From Sphingobium sp. CR2-8 (lineage in GTDB: Bacteria > Pseudomonadota > Alphaproteobacteria > Sphingomonadales > Sphingomonadaceae): a stretch of DNA of 64,000 bases. The notes below the pieces were generated by a model. It worked only from the letters and a program-made list of their open reading frames with translations. It was not told where the DNA came from and did no database searches. Positions within the stretch are counted from its first letter, which is position 1. Every line of letters starts with the position of its first letter. Of this stretch, positions 35,360-43,053 are shown piece by piece. The DNA lies in the NCBI RefSeq assembly GCF_035818615.1, contig NZ_JAYKZY010000001.1:288501-352500 (forward strand), read 5' to 3'. A program made the position numbers and the translations under genes.

Positions 35360-37086
35360 CGGCCTCGTTCCTTGTTCAATTGGTCGATGCGCCGCGTCAC
35401 ATCGTCACGGGCGAGCAGCGTCCGGATCGGCGCGGGCAGTCGCCGTCGCCAGTTGGGATGCTCGTCTATCGTGCCAGGCAAATTGGGTTGCTCGGTCAGC
35501 CCCACCAGATCTTCCATCGGTACGATGAGCAGTGGTGCGTTCGAGCCGGCGAGGAAGGCGAGCGCCCTGTCGATCACGGGGGCCGGGTCATCGGGCGGCG
35601 GCATGGGGTCCGTGCCGCCGATGACGCGCCAAAGCGCTTCTCTTTCCAAGGCGCGTTCCGCTTCGTCTGCATCGCCGCGATCAAGCAATCGGACCCACGC
35701 CAGATCACGCCCCGTCCACCAACCCGCGAGCGTCGGCGTGTCATGCGTCGCACTCATGGCAACGGCGGTGCCGGAATAGTCAGCCGCGGGCAGAAACGCG
35801 CCAGCGTCGTCCCGTTGAAAAGGCAGGACGGCCATGCCGTAAATGCCCGCCTTTTCCAGCGCGTCGCCAAACCCCGGCGGCCGCGTGCCCAAATCTTCCG
35901 CAATCACGATGGCATGGGCGCGCCACGCCTCCAGCTTGACCAGCCGAAGCATGTCGTCGAACGGAAAGGACAGATAGGCGCCTGCGCTTGCAGGTTTCCC
36001 CGCTGGTATGACCCAAAGCCGTTCGAGGCCGAAGCCATGGTCGATGCGGATACCCCCATGTTCCGGGATGTTGGCGCGCAACAAAGCAATAAAGGGCGCG
36101 AACCCGCGATCGATCAACGCATGGGGATGGTAACTGGTTAAGCCCCAATTTTGTCCATCAGGGCCAAGCGGGTCGGGCGGTGCGCCGATGCCAAGGCCCT
36201 GGAGAAAGGCCTGCGGATCACAACTGACGTCGGCGCCGCTCGGGTCGACACCCACGGCCAGGTCGGTGATAAGGCCAATGGCCATCCCGCTCTCTCGTGC
36301 GGCGCGTTGCACTTTGTCTAGGCCCTGGCGGGCGTGTGACTGTGCGAAGGCATCGAAACTTTCGCCCGAACCCTGCTCCGCAAAAATCCTGCGAAGTGCT
36401 TCGATCTTGGCGGGTCCAGCCTTGGTCCAGTCGATCAAATCCGCATTGCCGTCCGGTGGAGGGGCCTCGGCTTCGGCGAAGAGGCTATTGAGAGACAGGC
36501 GGCTCGATGGGGAGTAGGGCGTAAAGCGTTCGGGATCGGCCAGGCTATGGATCGGACTGATCGCGACGGCATCCGCGCCTATGGCCGCCATCGCATAAAC
36601 CGCTTCCGCCAATGTGCCGAAATCGCCGAACTCTCCTCTTCCGCGCAGAGAAGGAATTTGAACGGATAATCCCCAGCAGCGTCCGGGAATGGCTGGGCAG
36701 CGGTTCGGGGCGATGGCGATATGGGTCTGCCTGTTGCCCGTTTCCAACCTGTAATAGCCCGGGTGAGCGATGCCCGATTGGCGTAGCTGGTCCAGGGAAA
36801 GGTCGATTTGCGCATCGGCGTCATCGAAAAGGCGACCGTGGATCAGATCGGGGGTCAAGGGCAACGGTTGACCTATATCGGCCGTCACCATTGCCGGGCC
36901 GCGGCTTTCCCGGTCACGAAGCGCCTGCATGCTGTGCGCAATCATGTCGGGGTCAGTGGCAGGCAAGCCCAGAGCGGTAAGGATGGCGCGCAGGCTTTCG
37001 TCGCTCACATCCTGCGTTTCGCCATTGGCATCGGTCCACGATCGGGCAAGACCCGCCTTGCCCGCCAGTGCGTGGAGGGCATTCAT
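35356..37086 (-). CDS. malQ: 4-alpha-glucanotransferase (amylomaltase, GH77)
   Basis: A 576-residue enzyme; ATG 37086 overlaps the treZ stop by four bases, so it is preferred to an upstream ATG at 37110. GH77 signs are GGIRIDHGFGLERLWVIPAG (nucleophile Asp), VIAEDLGTRPPGFGDAL (acid Glu) and SATHDTPTLAGWWTGRD (third Asp). It disproportionates malto-oligosaccharides. Between treZ and treY it likely lengthens short chains into substrates for TreY. Confidence 0.93.
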   Translation of the reverse strand: MNALHALAGKAGLARSWTDANGETQDVSDESLRAILTALGLPATDPDMIAHSMQALRDRESRGPAMVTADIGQPLPLTPDLIHGRLFDDADAQIDLSLDQLRQSGIAHPGYYRLETGNRQTHIAIAPNRCPAIPGRCWGLSVQIPSLRGRGEFGDFGTLAEAVYAMAAIGADAVAISPIHSLADPERFTPYSPSSRLSLNSLFAEAEAPPPDGNADLIDWTKAGPAKIEALRRIFAEQGSGESFDAFAQSHARQGLDKVQRAARESGMAIGLITDLAVGVDPSGADVSCDPQAFLQGLGIGAPPDPLGPDGQNWGLTSYHPHALIDRGFAPFIALLRANIPEHGGIRIDHGFGLERLWVIPAGKPASAGAYLSFPFDDMLRLVKLEAWRAHAIVIAEDLGTRPPGFGDALEKAGIYGMAVLPFQRDDAGAFLPAADYSGTAVAMSATHDTPTLAGWWTGRDLAWVRLLDRGDADEAERALEREALWRVIGGTDPMPPPDDPAPVIDRALAFLAGSNAPLLIVPMEDLVGLTEQPNLPGTIDEHPNWRRRLPAPIRTLLARDDVTRRIDQLNKERGR

Positions 37087-38789
37087 GCAGGCGTGATCCA
37101 GACGGCGCAACTGGCCGGAGCGCCTGCATTGCCGACGGCAAAAAGGGGTGTTCCGACATCTACAGGAGGCACTGGCATATCCCCCAGATTAAGCAATATG
37201 GTCAGACGATCTCCACCGCCCATCCGCCATTCGGCACGGACCGCTCCGGCGGAAACCGCTTGCGCGCCGACGGACTGGCAACCATCCAAGCCGGGCACGA
37301 TATGGGTTTTGCGGAGTAGGAGCAGGCTGCGATAGAAGGCGCGCCACGCCTCTGCATCTGCTGCTTCGACTGACCGCGAGCGTTCGAACGTTTCGGGCGC
37401 ATTAGGGTCGGGGATATGCGCGCGGGCTTCCGCGCTCGCAAATGCGGCGGAACTGGCAAATTCCCGTCGGCGGCCGTCGCGGACCGCGTCCGCCAGTTCG
37501 TCATGAAAATCCGTGAAGAACAGGAAAGGACTGGTAGAACCCGCCTCTTCGCCCATGAACAACATCGGTATGTGCGGCATGAGCAGCAACAAGGCGGTCG
37601 CAGCCCTCAGCCGCTGCGGATCGGCAAGAGTGACGAGCCGATCGCCCATGGCCCGATTACCCACCTGATCATGGTTCTGAAGAAAGGCGATGAACGCCGT
37701 CGGCGCAAGATGCGCACTCGGCGCACCTCTCCGCTTTCCTGCCTGATGCACGGAGGCTTCGCCCTGATAGATGAAACCCTGCTCCAAACATCGGGCGAGT
37801 TTTTGCGCAGGCTGCTCGGCAAAGTCGGCATAGTAGGCGTCCTGTTCGCCCGTCAGCATGACATGCATGACGTTATGAAAATCATCGTTCCATTGCGCGT
37901 CATAGCGGCCGGGAATGAGCCGGTCGGGATCATTATGCTCATTTTCGAGCATCAGATGGACATGGCGATCCGCCCCGGTCGCGTCGCGGATTTCGCGCGC
38001 CAGCCAGTCCAGAAAGCCGTTGTCGCCGATCGCGTGAACGGCGTCGAAGCGCAGTCCGTCAAAGCCATAGTCGTTGAGCCACATCAACGCATTCTCACGG
38101 AAATAGGCTGCCACCGGCATTCGGTCCATGGCAACCGCGCCACCCCAGGGTGTGTCCCGTTCCGCATGGAAGAAGGACGCAGCATAAGCGCCCAGGTAGT
38201 TTCCGTCCGGCCCGAAATGATTGTATACCACGTCGAGGAAGATCATCATCCCATGGGCATGCGCGGCATCGATCAGCGCATGCAGGTCGTCCGGCGTGCC
38301 ATAGGCTTCGGCCGGTGCGAAGGGGAGCACACCGTCATAGCCCCAGTTGCGCGTACCGCCGAAACTGTTGATGGGCATCAGTTCGATCGCGGTAACGCCC
38401 AGCTCCGCCAGCGTCGGCAACTGCGCTACGATAGCGGCAAAGCCGCCGGCCAATCCCGCGTGTATCTCGTAAATGACGGTCTCCGCCCACGGACGACCAC
38501 GCCACGCCCGTGTCGGGCGCGTCACGGCCGTCACCACGCTCCAACCATGAACACCCCCCGATTGACATCGGGAAGCGGGGTCCGGGACGGCGGCATCGGC
38601 GTCCAGCCGAAAGCGATAGCGGGTTCCAGGACTAACCCGCGCTTCCGCCGCGAACCAGCCTTCCCCCAGCGCGATCATGGATATGAGTGCGCCACCTTCG
38701 ATTTCGAGCGACATGTTGGGGCGGTCGGGCGCCCAAAGGCGAAAGCGCCAAAGGCCATCCCCCAAGTCGATCGGCCCCCAAAGCGTCAT
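37083..38789 (-). CDS. treZ: Malto-oligosyltrehalose trehalohydrolase
   Basis: A 568-residue GH13 enzyme releasing trehalose from maltooligosyltrehalose. An N-terminal carbohydrate-binding E-set domain (LWGPIDLGDGLWRFRLWAP) precedes the barrel: FLDVVYNHFGPDGNYL (I), GLRFDAVHAIGDN (II), LMLENEHNDPDRL (III) and AFLQNHDQVGNRA (IV). The TreZ-type ending with SRSVEAADAEAWRAFYRSLL is present. Its start overlaps the glgX stop by four bases. Confidence 0.95.
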   Translation of the reverse strand: MTLWGPIDLGDGLWRFRLWAPDRPNMSLEIEGGALISMIALGEGWFAAEARVSPGTRYRFRLDADAAVPDPASRCQSGGVHGWSVVTAVTRPTRAWRGRPWAETVIYEIHAGLAGGFAAIVAQLPTLAELGVTAIELMPINSFGGTRNWGYDGVLPFAPAEAYGTPDDLHALIDAAHAHGMMIFLDVVYNHFGPDGNYLGAYAASFFHAERDTPWGGAVAMDRMPVAAYFRENALMWLNDYGFDGLRFDAVHAIGDNGFLDWLAREIRDATGADRHVHLMLENEHNDPDRLIPGRYDAQWNDDFHNVMHVMLTGEQDAYYADFAEQPAQKLARCLEQGFIYQGEASVHQAGKRRGAPSAHLAPTAFIAFLQNHDQVGNRAMGDRLVTLADPQRLRAATALLLLMPHIPMLFMGEEAGSTSPFLFFTDFHDELADAVRDGRRREFASSAAFASAEARAHIPDPNAPETFERSRSVEAADAEAWRAFYRSLLLLRKTHIVPGLDGCQSVGAQAVSAGAVRAEWRMGGGDRLTILLNLGDMPVPPVDVGTPLFAVGNAGAPASCAVWITPA

Positions 38790-40891
38790 GCCTCCGGCTT
38801 CTCGCCGATCCAGCGCACCAGCACGGCGGAATGGGGCTGCACACCATAAGTGTCGCCAATCTCGAACGGGTCGCGATCAGGTTGCGCGCTGTCTATCAAA
38901 ACCTCGCGCGCGGCGGAGGGCGCGGGCAAGGTGAAGTCGATCGGCGCGTCCCCGGCATTGAGGAGAAGGGATAATGCTTCGACCCGTCCATCGTCCAACT
39001 GAACCGCGCGACGCATCAGCAGGGCGCGGCCATCGGGATTGTTCCAGTCCTCGTCGCTCAGCCGCTCGCCGCGCTCGTCCCACCATTCGATATCGTTGAC
39101 GCCGAAGCCCGGTGTATTTTCGCCATAAAGAAAGGTGGGCGCGCGCAGCACGGCATGGCGCTTGCGCAACGCGATCAGCCTGGCCGTGAAGTCGAACAGC
39201 GCTTTGCCCGCTTCTCCTTCCATCAGCGACCAGTCGACCCAGCTGATCTCATTATCCTGGCAATAGGCATTGTTGTTGCCGCCTTGCGTGCGGCCGAACT
39301 CGTCGCCCGCGACCAGCATCGGCGTGCCGAGCGAGGCGAACAGCGTCATCAGCATGGATCGGCTGACCTTATCGCGGGTCGCCAAGATAGCCGGATCGTC
39401 CGTTTCTCCTTCCGCGCCCCAGTTGCGCGAAAGATTATTGTCATGGCCGTCGCGATTTTCCTCGCCGTTCGCCTCATTATGCCGCTCTTCGTAGGCGACG
39501 AGATCTGCCAGCGTATAGCCGTCATGACTGGTCAGAAAATTCACGCTGGCCCAGGGACGGCGGGCGCGGCGATCGAAAAGATCGCCCGAGCCGGAAAGGC
39601 GTGCGGCCAGGTCGGCTCGCTGGCCAGGGTCACCGCGCCAGAAACGGCGCGTGGTATCGCGATATTTGTCGTTCCATTCAGCAAAGCCCGGTGGGAAATT
39701 ACCGAGCTGATAGCCGCCAATGCCCACGTCCCACGGTTCGGCGATCAGCTTGAGCCGACCCAGGACGGGATCCTGCCGCAGCACGTCGAACAGTCCCGCA
39801 TTGGGATCGAAACCATGGTCGGTGCGGCCCAGTGTCAGACCCAGGTCAAACCGGAATCCGTCTATGCCAAAGCTGGTGGCCCAATAACGCAGCGAGTCCG
39901 CCACCATCTGGATCACGCGGGCATGCGTCATCTTGAACGTGTTGCCCGTGCCGGTGTCGTTTAGGCAGTAACGCGGATCGTCCGGCAACAGCCGGTAATA
40001 GGTGGCATTGTCGATGCCCCGCCAGGACAGGGTCGGCCCCATCTCGCTGCCTTCGCAGCTATGGTTGTAGACGACGTCGAGGATCACCTCGATCCCGGCC
40101 GCATGCAGGCGGCGTACCGCCACGCGCAGTTCGTCATGCGTATCGCTGGAAAAATAGCTGGGTTCAGGGGCGAAGAAACTAAGGCTGTTATAGCCCCAAT
40201 AATTGCGCAGCCCCTTTTCCTGCAGGAAGCGGTCCTGCACGAAGGCATGGATCGGCATCAGTTCCAATGTGGTGATGCCCAGCCGCTTGAGATGATCGAT
40301 CACTTTGGGATGGGCCAGCGCGGCAAATGTCCCGCGCTCCTTGGGCGGAACGACCTCCAGAAGCTTCGTCAATCCCTTGGCATGGGCTTCGTAGATGACC
40401 GTTTCGGACCAGGGGACATTGGGCTTGACGTCGCGCGACCAGTCGAAACTGTCATGCGTCACCACGGCCTTGGGCATGGCGGCGGCACTGTCTCTTTTAT
40501 CGAACCCCAGGTCCGCGCGTTTGCCTCGCACCGGATAGCCGTGCAGTACATCGTTCCAGCGCACGCTGCCCGAAAGGCGACGGGCATAGGGATCGAGAAG
40601 CAGTTTGTTGGGGTTGAAGCGATGACCTCTTTCCGGCGCATAGGGGCCATGCACGCGATACCCATATAACAACCCCGGGCGAACATCCGGAAGATAGCCG
40701 TGCCACACCTCGTCGGTGCATTCGGGAAGGGTGAGGCGAGCCACCTCTTTCCGGCCGCTGGGATCGAACAGACAAAGCTCGATCCTGTCGGCGTTGGCGG
40801 AGAAGATGGCGAAGTTGACGCCCAGTCCATCGAAACTGGCGCCCAAGGGATAGGGCGATCCGCCCTCAAGACGATCCGGATAAAGGCTCAA
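38786..40891 (-). CDS. glgX: Glycogen debranching enzyme (isoamylase type), TTG start
   Basis: A 701-residue GH13 debranching enzyme, GlgX/TreX type. No ATG fits the N-terminus (M)SLYPDRLEGGSPYPLGASF; the start is TTG 40891. Family motifs are GHRFNPNKLLLDPYAR, LDVVYNHSCEGSEMGPTLS (I), GFRFDLGLTLGR (II), LIAEPWDVGIGGYQLGNFPP (III) and FLTSHDGYTLADLV (IV). It removes side chains from glycogen to feed TreY and TreZ. The gene lies 46 bases after a DUF2934 gene on the same strand. Confidence 0.94.
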   Translation of the reverse strand: MSLYPDRLEGGSPYPLGASFDGLGVNFAIFSANADRIELCLFDPSGRKEVARLTLPECTDEVWHGYLPDVRPGLLYGYRVHGPYAPERGHRFNPNKLLLDPYARRLSGSVRWNDVLHGYPVRGKRADLGFDKRDSAAAMPKAVVTHDSFDWSRDVKPNVPWSETVIYEAHAKGLTKLLEVVPPKERGTFAALAHPKVIDHLKRLGITTLELMPIHAFVQDRFLQEKGLRNYWGYNSLSFFAPEPSYFSSDTHDELRVAVRRLHAAGIEVILDVVYNHSCEGSEMGPTLSWRGIDNATYYRLLPDDPRYCLNDTGTGNTFKMTHARVIQMVADSLRYWATSFGIDGFRFDLGLTLGRTDHGFDPNAGLFDVLRQDPVLGRLKLIAEPWDVGIGGYQLGNFPPGFAEWNDKYRDTTRRFWRGDPGQRADLAARLSGSGDLFDRRARRPWASVNFLTSHDGYTLADLVAYEERHNEANGEENRDGHDNNLSRNWGAEGETDDPAILATRDKVSRSMLMTLFASLGTPMLVAGDEFGRTQGGNNNAYCQDNEISWVDWSLMEGEAGKALFDFTARLIALRKRHAVLRAPTFLYGENTPGFGVNDIEWWDERGERLSDEDWNNPDGRALLMRRAVQLDDGRVEALSLLLNAGDAPIDFTLPAPSAAREVLIDSAQPDRDPFEIGDTYGVQPHSAVLVRWIGEKPEA

Positions 40892-40937
40892 GGGAAGCTT
40901 GTTCCTATGATGGAGGGGAGAATGGGTGAAAGGCCGA

Positions 40938-41150
40938 TCAGCCTTGCGACTGTTCTTCAGCTATTTTGGTCATTATCTCAGCGGCAGCGCCCGTTGCCAA
41001 CGGATGGGGCAGTTCCGCCACGGTCCTTGCCTGCGCAACTTCCGCCGCAGCCTGACGCCAATGGTCGTCCGCCAATCCTTCCGGATGCCCTTGGGCCTCC
41101 CAGATCGCATGGGCGCGCTCCCTTATCCTCGCGTCTGTTTCGTCTGACAT
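40938..41150 (-). CDS. DUF2934 small protein
   Basis: A 70-residue protein. ATG 41150 with AGGAGG 6 bases upstream is preferred to an open frame reaching 41411. RIRERAHAIWEAQGHPEGLA and DDHWRQAAAEV match DUF2934, a domain of unknown function. Such genes are often attached to glycogen and trehalose operons in alphaproteobacteria, as here, just ahead of glgX. The stretch is acidic and helical. Confidence 0.8.
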   Translation of the reverse strand: MSDETDARIRERAHAIWEAQGHPEGLADDHWRQAAAEVAQARTVAELPHPLATGAAAEIMTKIAEEQSQG

Positions 41151-41534
41151 GATGGCCTCCTGAAGACCGCGCAACGCGGCTATCGGACAAATGCACAGAA
41201 TGCGGATTGGATGCGCCCACTGACATGGATCGATGAAATTTGATTCCGGCCGCAATTCGGCCAGATGGGCAACGCGCATGAGTGGCATCCCAATGGCTGA
41301 GGCCCGTGGCGCCAGCCCGTTATTTTCCGCCGCTGCATGGTCCGCCATTCCGCAGATGCTTTTGAGCCTTTTGTTGGCTCGCCTTGCCGGACAGTTTGCC
41401 GATGGATCCATGACCCGGCTTTCGAGTTAGCCATTTCTGTCGCTCGGACATTAAATGTCACAAAAGAGCTATGCAATTTTGATCAAACATCCCCACCTTC
41501 ATGGCAAACGCCGTACCTAACTAGGAGAATATCA
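41151..41534 (+). other. Divergent promoter region between DUF2934/glgX and carbonic anhydrase
   Basis: These 384 bases hold no convincing gene. The visible site is GACATTAAATGTC at 41447-41459, a perfect 6-1-6 inverted repeat lying 75 bases before the carbonic anhydrase start, suitable for a dimeric regulator. No firm -35/-10 pair was identified. Confidence 0.45.
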
Positions 41535-42161
41535 TTGGCAACATCCGTCACCGCACTTGCCGCGCAGCCGACGCCGGACGAAGCGCTTCAACGGCTGGTT
41601 AGTGGCAACGACGCTTTCGTAGCTGACCAGCCCCTGCCCTCTGATCTGTCGCGTGAGCGCCGACTGACGCTGGCCGAGGGCCAGCAGCCTTTCGCAACCC
41701 TGGTGGGCTGTTCAGACTCACGCGTGGGTCCGGAACAGTTGTTCGGCGCTGGCCTGGGTGAATTGTTCATCGTCCGCACGGCCGGCAACAATGTCGATAC
41801 CGCCGGTATGGGATCGATCGAATATTCGGTTGCCGTGTTGAAGGTGCCACTGATCGTCGTTCTGGGACATGATAAGTGCGGTGCCGTAGCCGCAGCAGCG
41901 GACGTGGTGACGAAGGACACGCAATTCCCGGGCAGCATCGCTCGAATGATCGAGCCCATTGTTCCGGCTGTCCTGGCAGCGCAGCGCAGCGTCGGTGAGG
42001 ATAAGCTGGTCGATACGGCCGTCGAAGAAAATGTCCGCCGCATGGTCGAGCGTTTGCAGAAGTTTTCCGAGCCGATGCTTATCGAACCACAGGAGCGCGG
42101 CGAGTTGAAGGTCGTAGGCGCTGTATATCAACTGGCGACGGGTCGCGTTCGCTGGCTTTGA
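41535..42161 (+). CDS. Beta-carbonic anhydrase, TTG start
   Basis: A 208-residue enzyme converting carbon dioxide and bicarbonate. The zinc site is complete: CSDSR gives Cys59 and Asp61, and GHDKCGAV gives His112 and Cys115. ATG is lacking at the N-terminus; TTG 41535 is supported by AGGAGA about 7 bases upstream. Upstream codons in the same frame show no family similarity. It is transcribed away from the trehalose operon. The following region carries alternating GGAAATCT repeats. Confidence 0.92.
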   Translation: MATSVTALAAQPTPDEALQRLVSGNDAFVADQPLPSDLSRERRLTLAEGQQPFATLVGCSDSRVGPEQLFGAGLGELFIVRTAGNNVDTAGMGSIEYSVAVLKVPLIVVLGHDKCGAVAAAADVVTKDTQFPGSIARMIEPIVPAVLAAQRSVGEDKLVDTAVEENVRRMVERLQKFSEPMLIEPQERGELKVVGAVYQLATGRVRWL

Positions 42162-42165
42162 GGAT

Positions 42166-42243
42166 GGAAATCTCTGACTAGCGCGATGGATAGATTTCCC
42201 GGGTGGGCTGAGCAGAATATGTCACCTGTTTGGGAAATCTATC
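42166..42243 (+). repeat. Alternating GGAAATCT repeats with a 12-bp perfect inverted repeat
   Basis: GGAAATCT occurs at 42166-42173 (+), 42192-42199 (-) and 42233-42240 (+). The last two form a perfect 12-bp inverted pair, GATAGATTTCCC (42189-42200) and GGGAAATCTATC (42232-42243), around a 31-base spacer. The array begins 5 bases after the carbonic anhydrase stop. It could be a binding array, a terminator-like stem or a trace of a small mobile element. Confidence 0.55.
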
Positions 42244-42953
42244 AGCGATTGAGCGTCAGACATGCATCGGAACCAGGCTCAGGACCTGTTACATCCTTGT
42301 GAAGATGGTGGACAGTTGATCCATCCATTCCATGATTGGATAACGATGAGTTCAAATGATACAATCTATGCGCTGGATGTGTTTTAGACTTTTCTTACAC
42401 ATGCGCCGGATCAGGCGAGTGATTTCGAGATGAGACGAATATCAGGGCCGTTCTATTGGCCGCCGCTACAATTGTAGTGGTGCCCCATCCGCTTGCCAAT
42501 GTCGGCGGCATGAGATCGGGCGGCACGATCATGCCACTGCTCGACAGCAAGAAGCATTTGAGGTCAAGCGATCCGCTTGTCATCGTAGGCTATGTCGCGC
42601 GTACCGCGCCTATTCCGGCACCGGGTGGGCGCTACGCCTATGGCGCGGCCCCTTAACACCTGAGACTCTGTCTCGACATCAGGCAGGCCTAATCGCCCCG
42701 TCAGCCGGATTGGACGTCCTTCTGGGAAGCGCCAGAGCCGACAGCTACCGTTGTCGCGACATGGTAGCGATCAGGCCCATCCAGACACATGCGCCGCCAT
42801 CCATTCGCGAGGTTGAACCGATCCGCCATATCGTCGATTTTGGGCACAATCTTGCGGGGCGCATTCGGTTGCAGATGCGCGGCCGCTAGGCGTAAAATGT
42901 CAGCGTTCGGCAAGCGAAATTCTGGCGGCGAATGTTCGGCGGTTCAGATGACC
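42244..42953. other. Large gap without a convincing gene
   Basis: About 700 bases. An open frame ending at 42656 (+), with a hydrophobic start AVLLAAATIVVVPHP, has no good start or ribosome site. A minus frame at 42701-42913 encodes 70 residues with no recognised family. Both may be remnants. Base composition is less GC-rich than around. Confidence 0.4.
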
Positions 42954-42972
42954 ATCCATAATGAATATGGAT
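42954..42972 (+). promoter_or_regulatory. Inverted repeat upstream of TonB receptor
   Basis: ATCCATA (42954-42960) and TATGGAT (42966-42972), a perfect 7-5-7 repeat about 80 bases before the receptor start, in an AT-rich stretch that likely holds its promoter. Likely a regulator site. Confidence 0.45.
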
Positions 42973-43012
42973 CGTCATCTAACCAAACAATCGATTTCCT
43001 AACGTGTCAAAA

Positions 43013-43033
43013 TTGGCCTAGCCCAAAGGCCAA
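43013..43033 (+). promoter_or_regulatory. Inverted repeat in the leader of the TonB receptor gene
   Basis: TTGGCCT (43013-43019) and AGGCCAA (43027-43033), a perfect 7-7-7 repeat just ahead of the GGGGAGG ribosome site. It may be an operator or an mRNA hairpin affecting translation. Confidence 0.45.
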
Positions 43034-43053
43034 CCATAACGGGGAGGATTATA

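Noticed and set aside
42456..42656. Small secreted protein with a hydrophobic start
   Set aside because: The hydrophobic N-terminus lacks an ATG with a ribosome site, and no family was recognised.
42701..42913. 70-residue minus-strand ORF, possibly a transposase piece
   Set aside because: Only a vague ADRFNL similarity; too weak to call.
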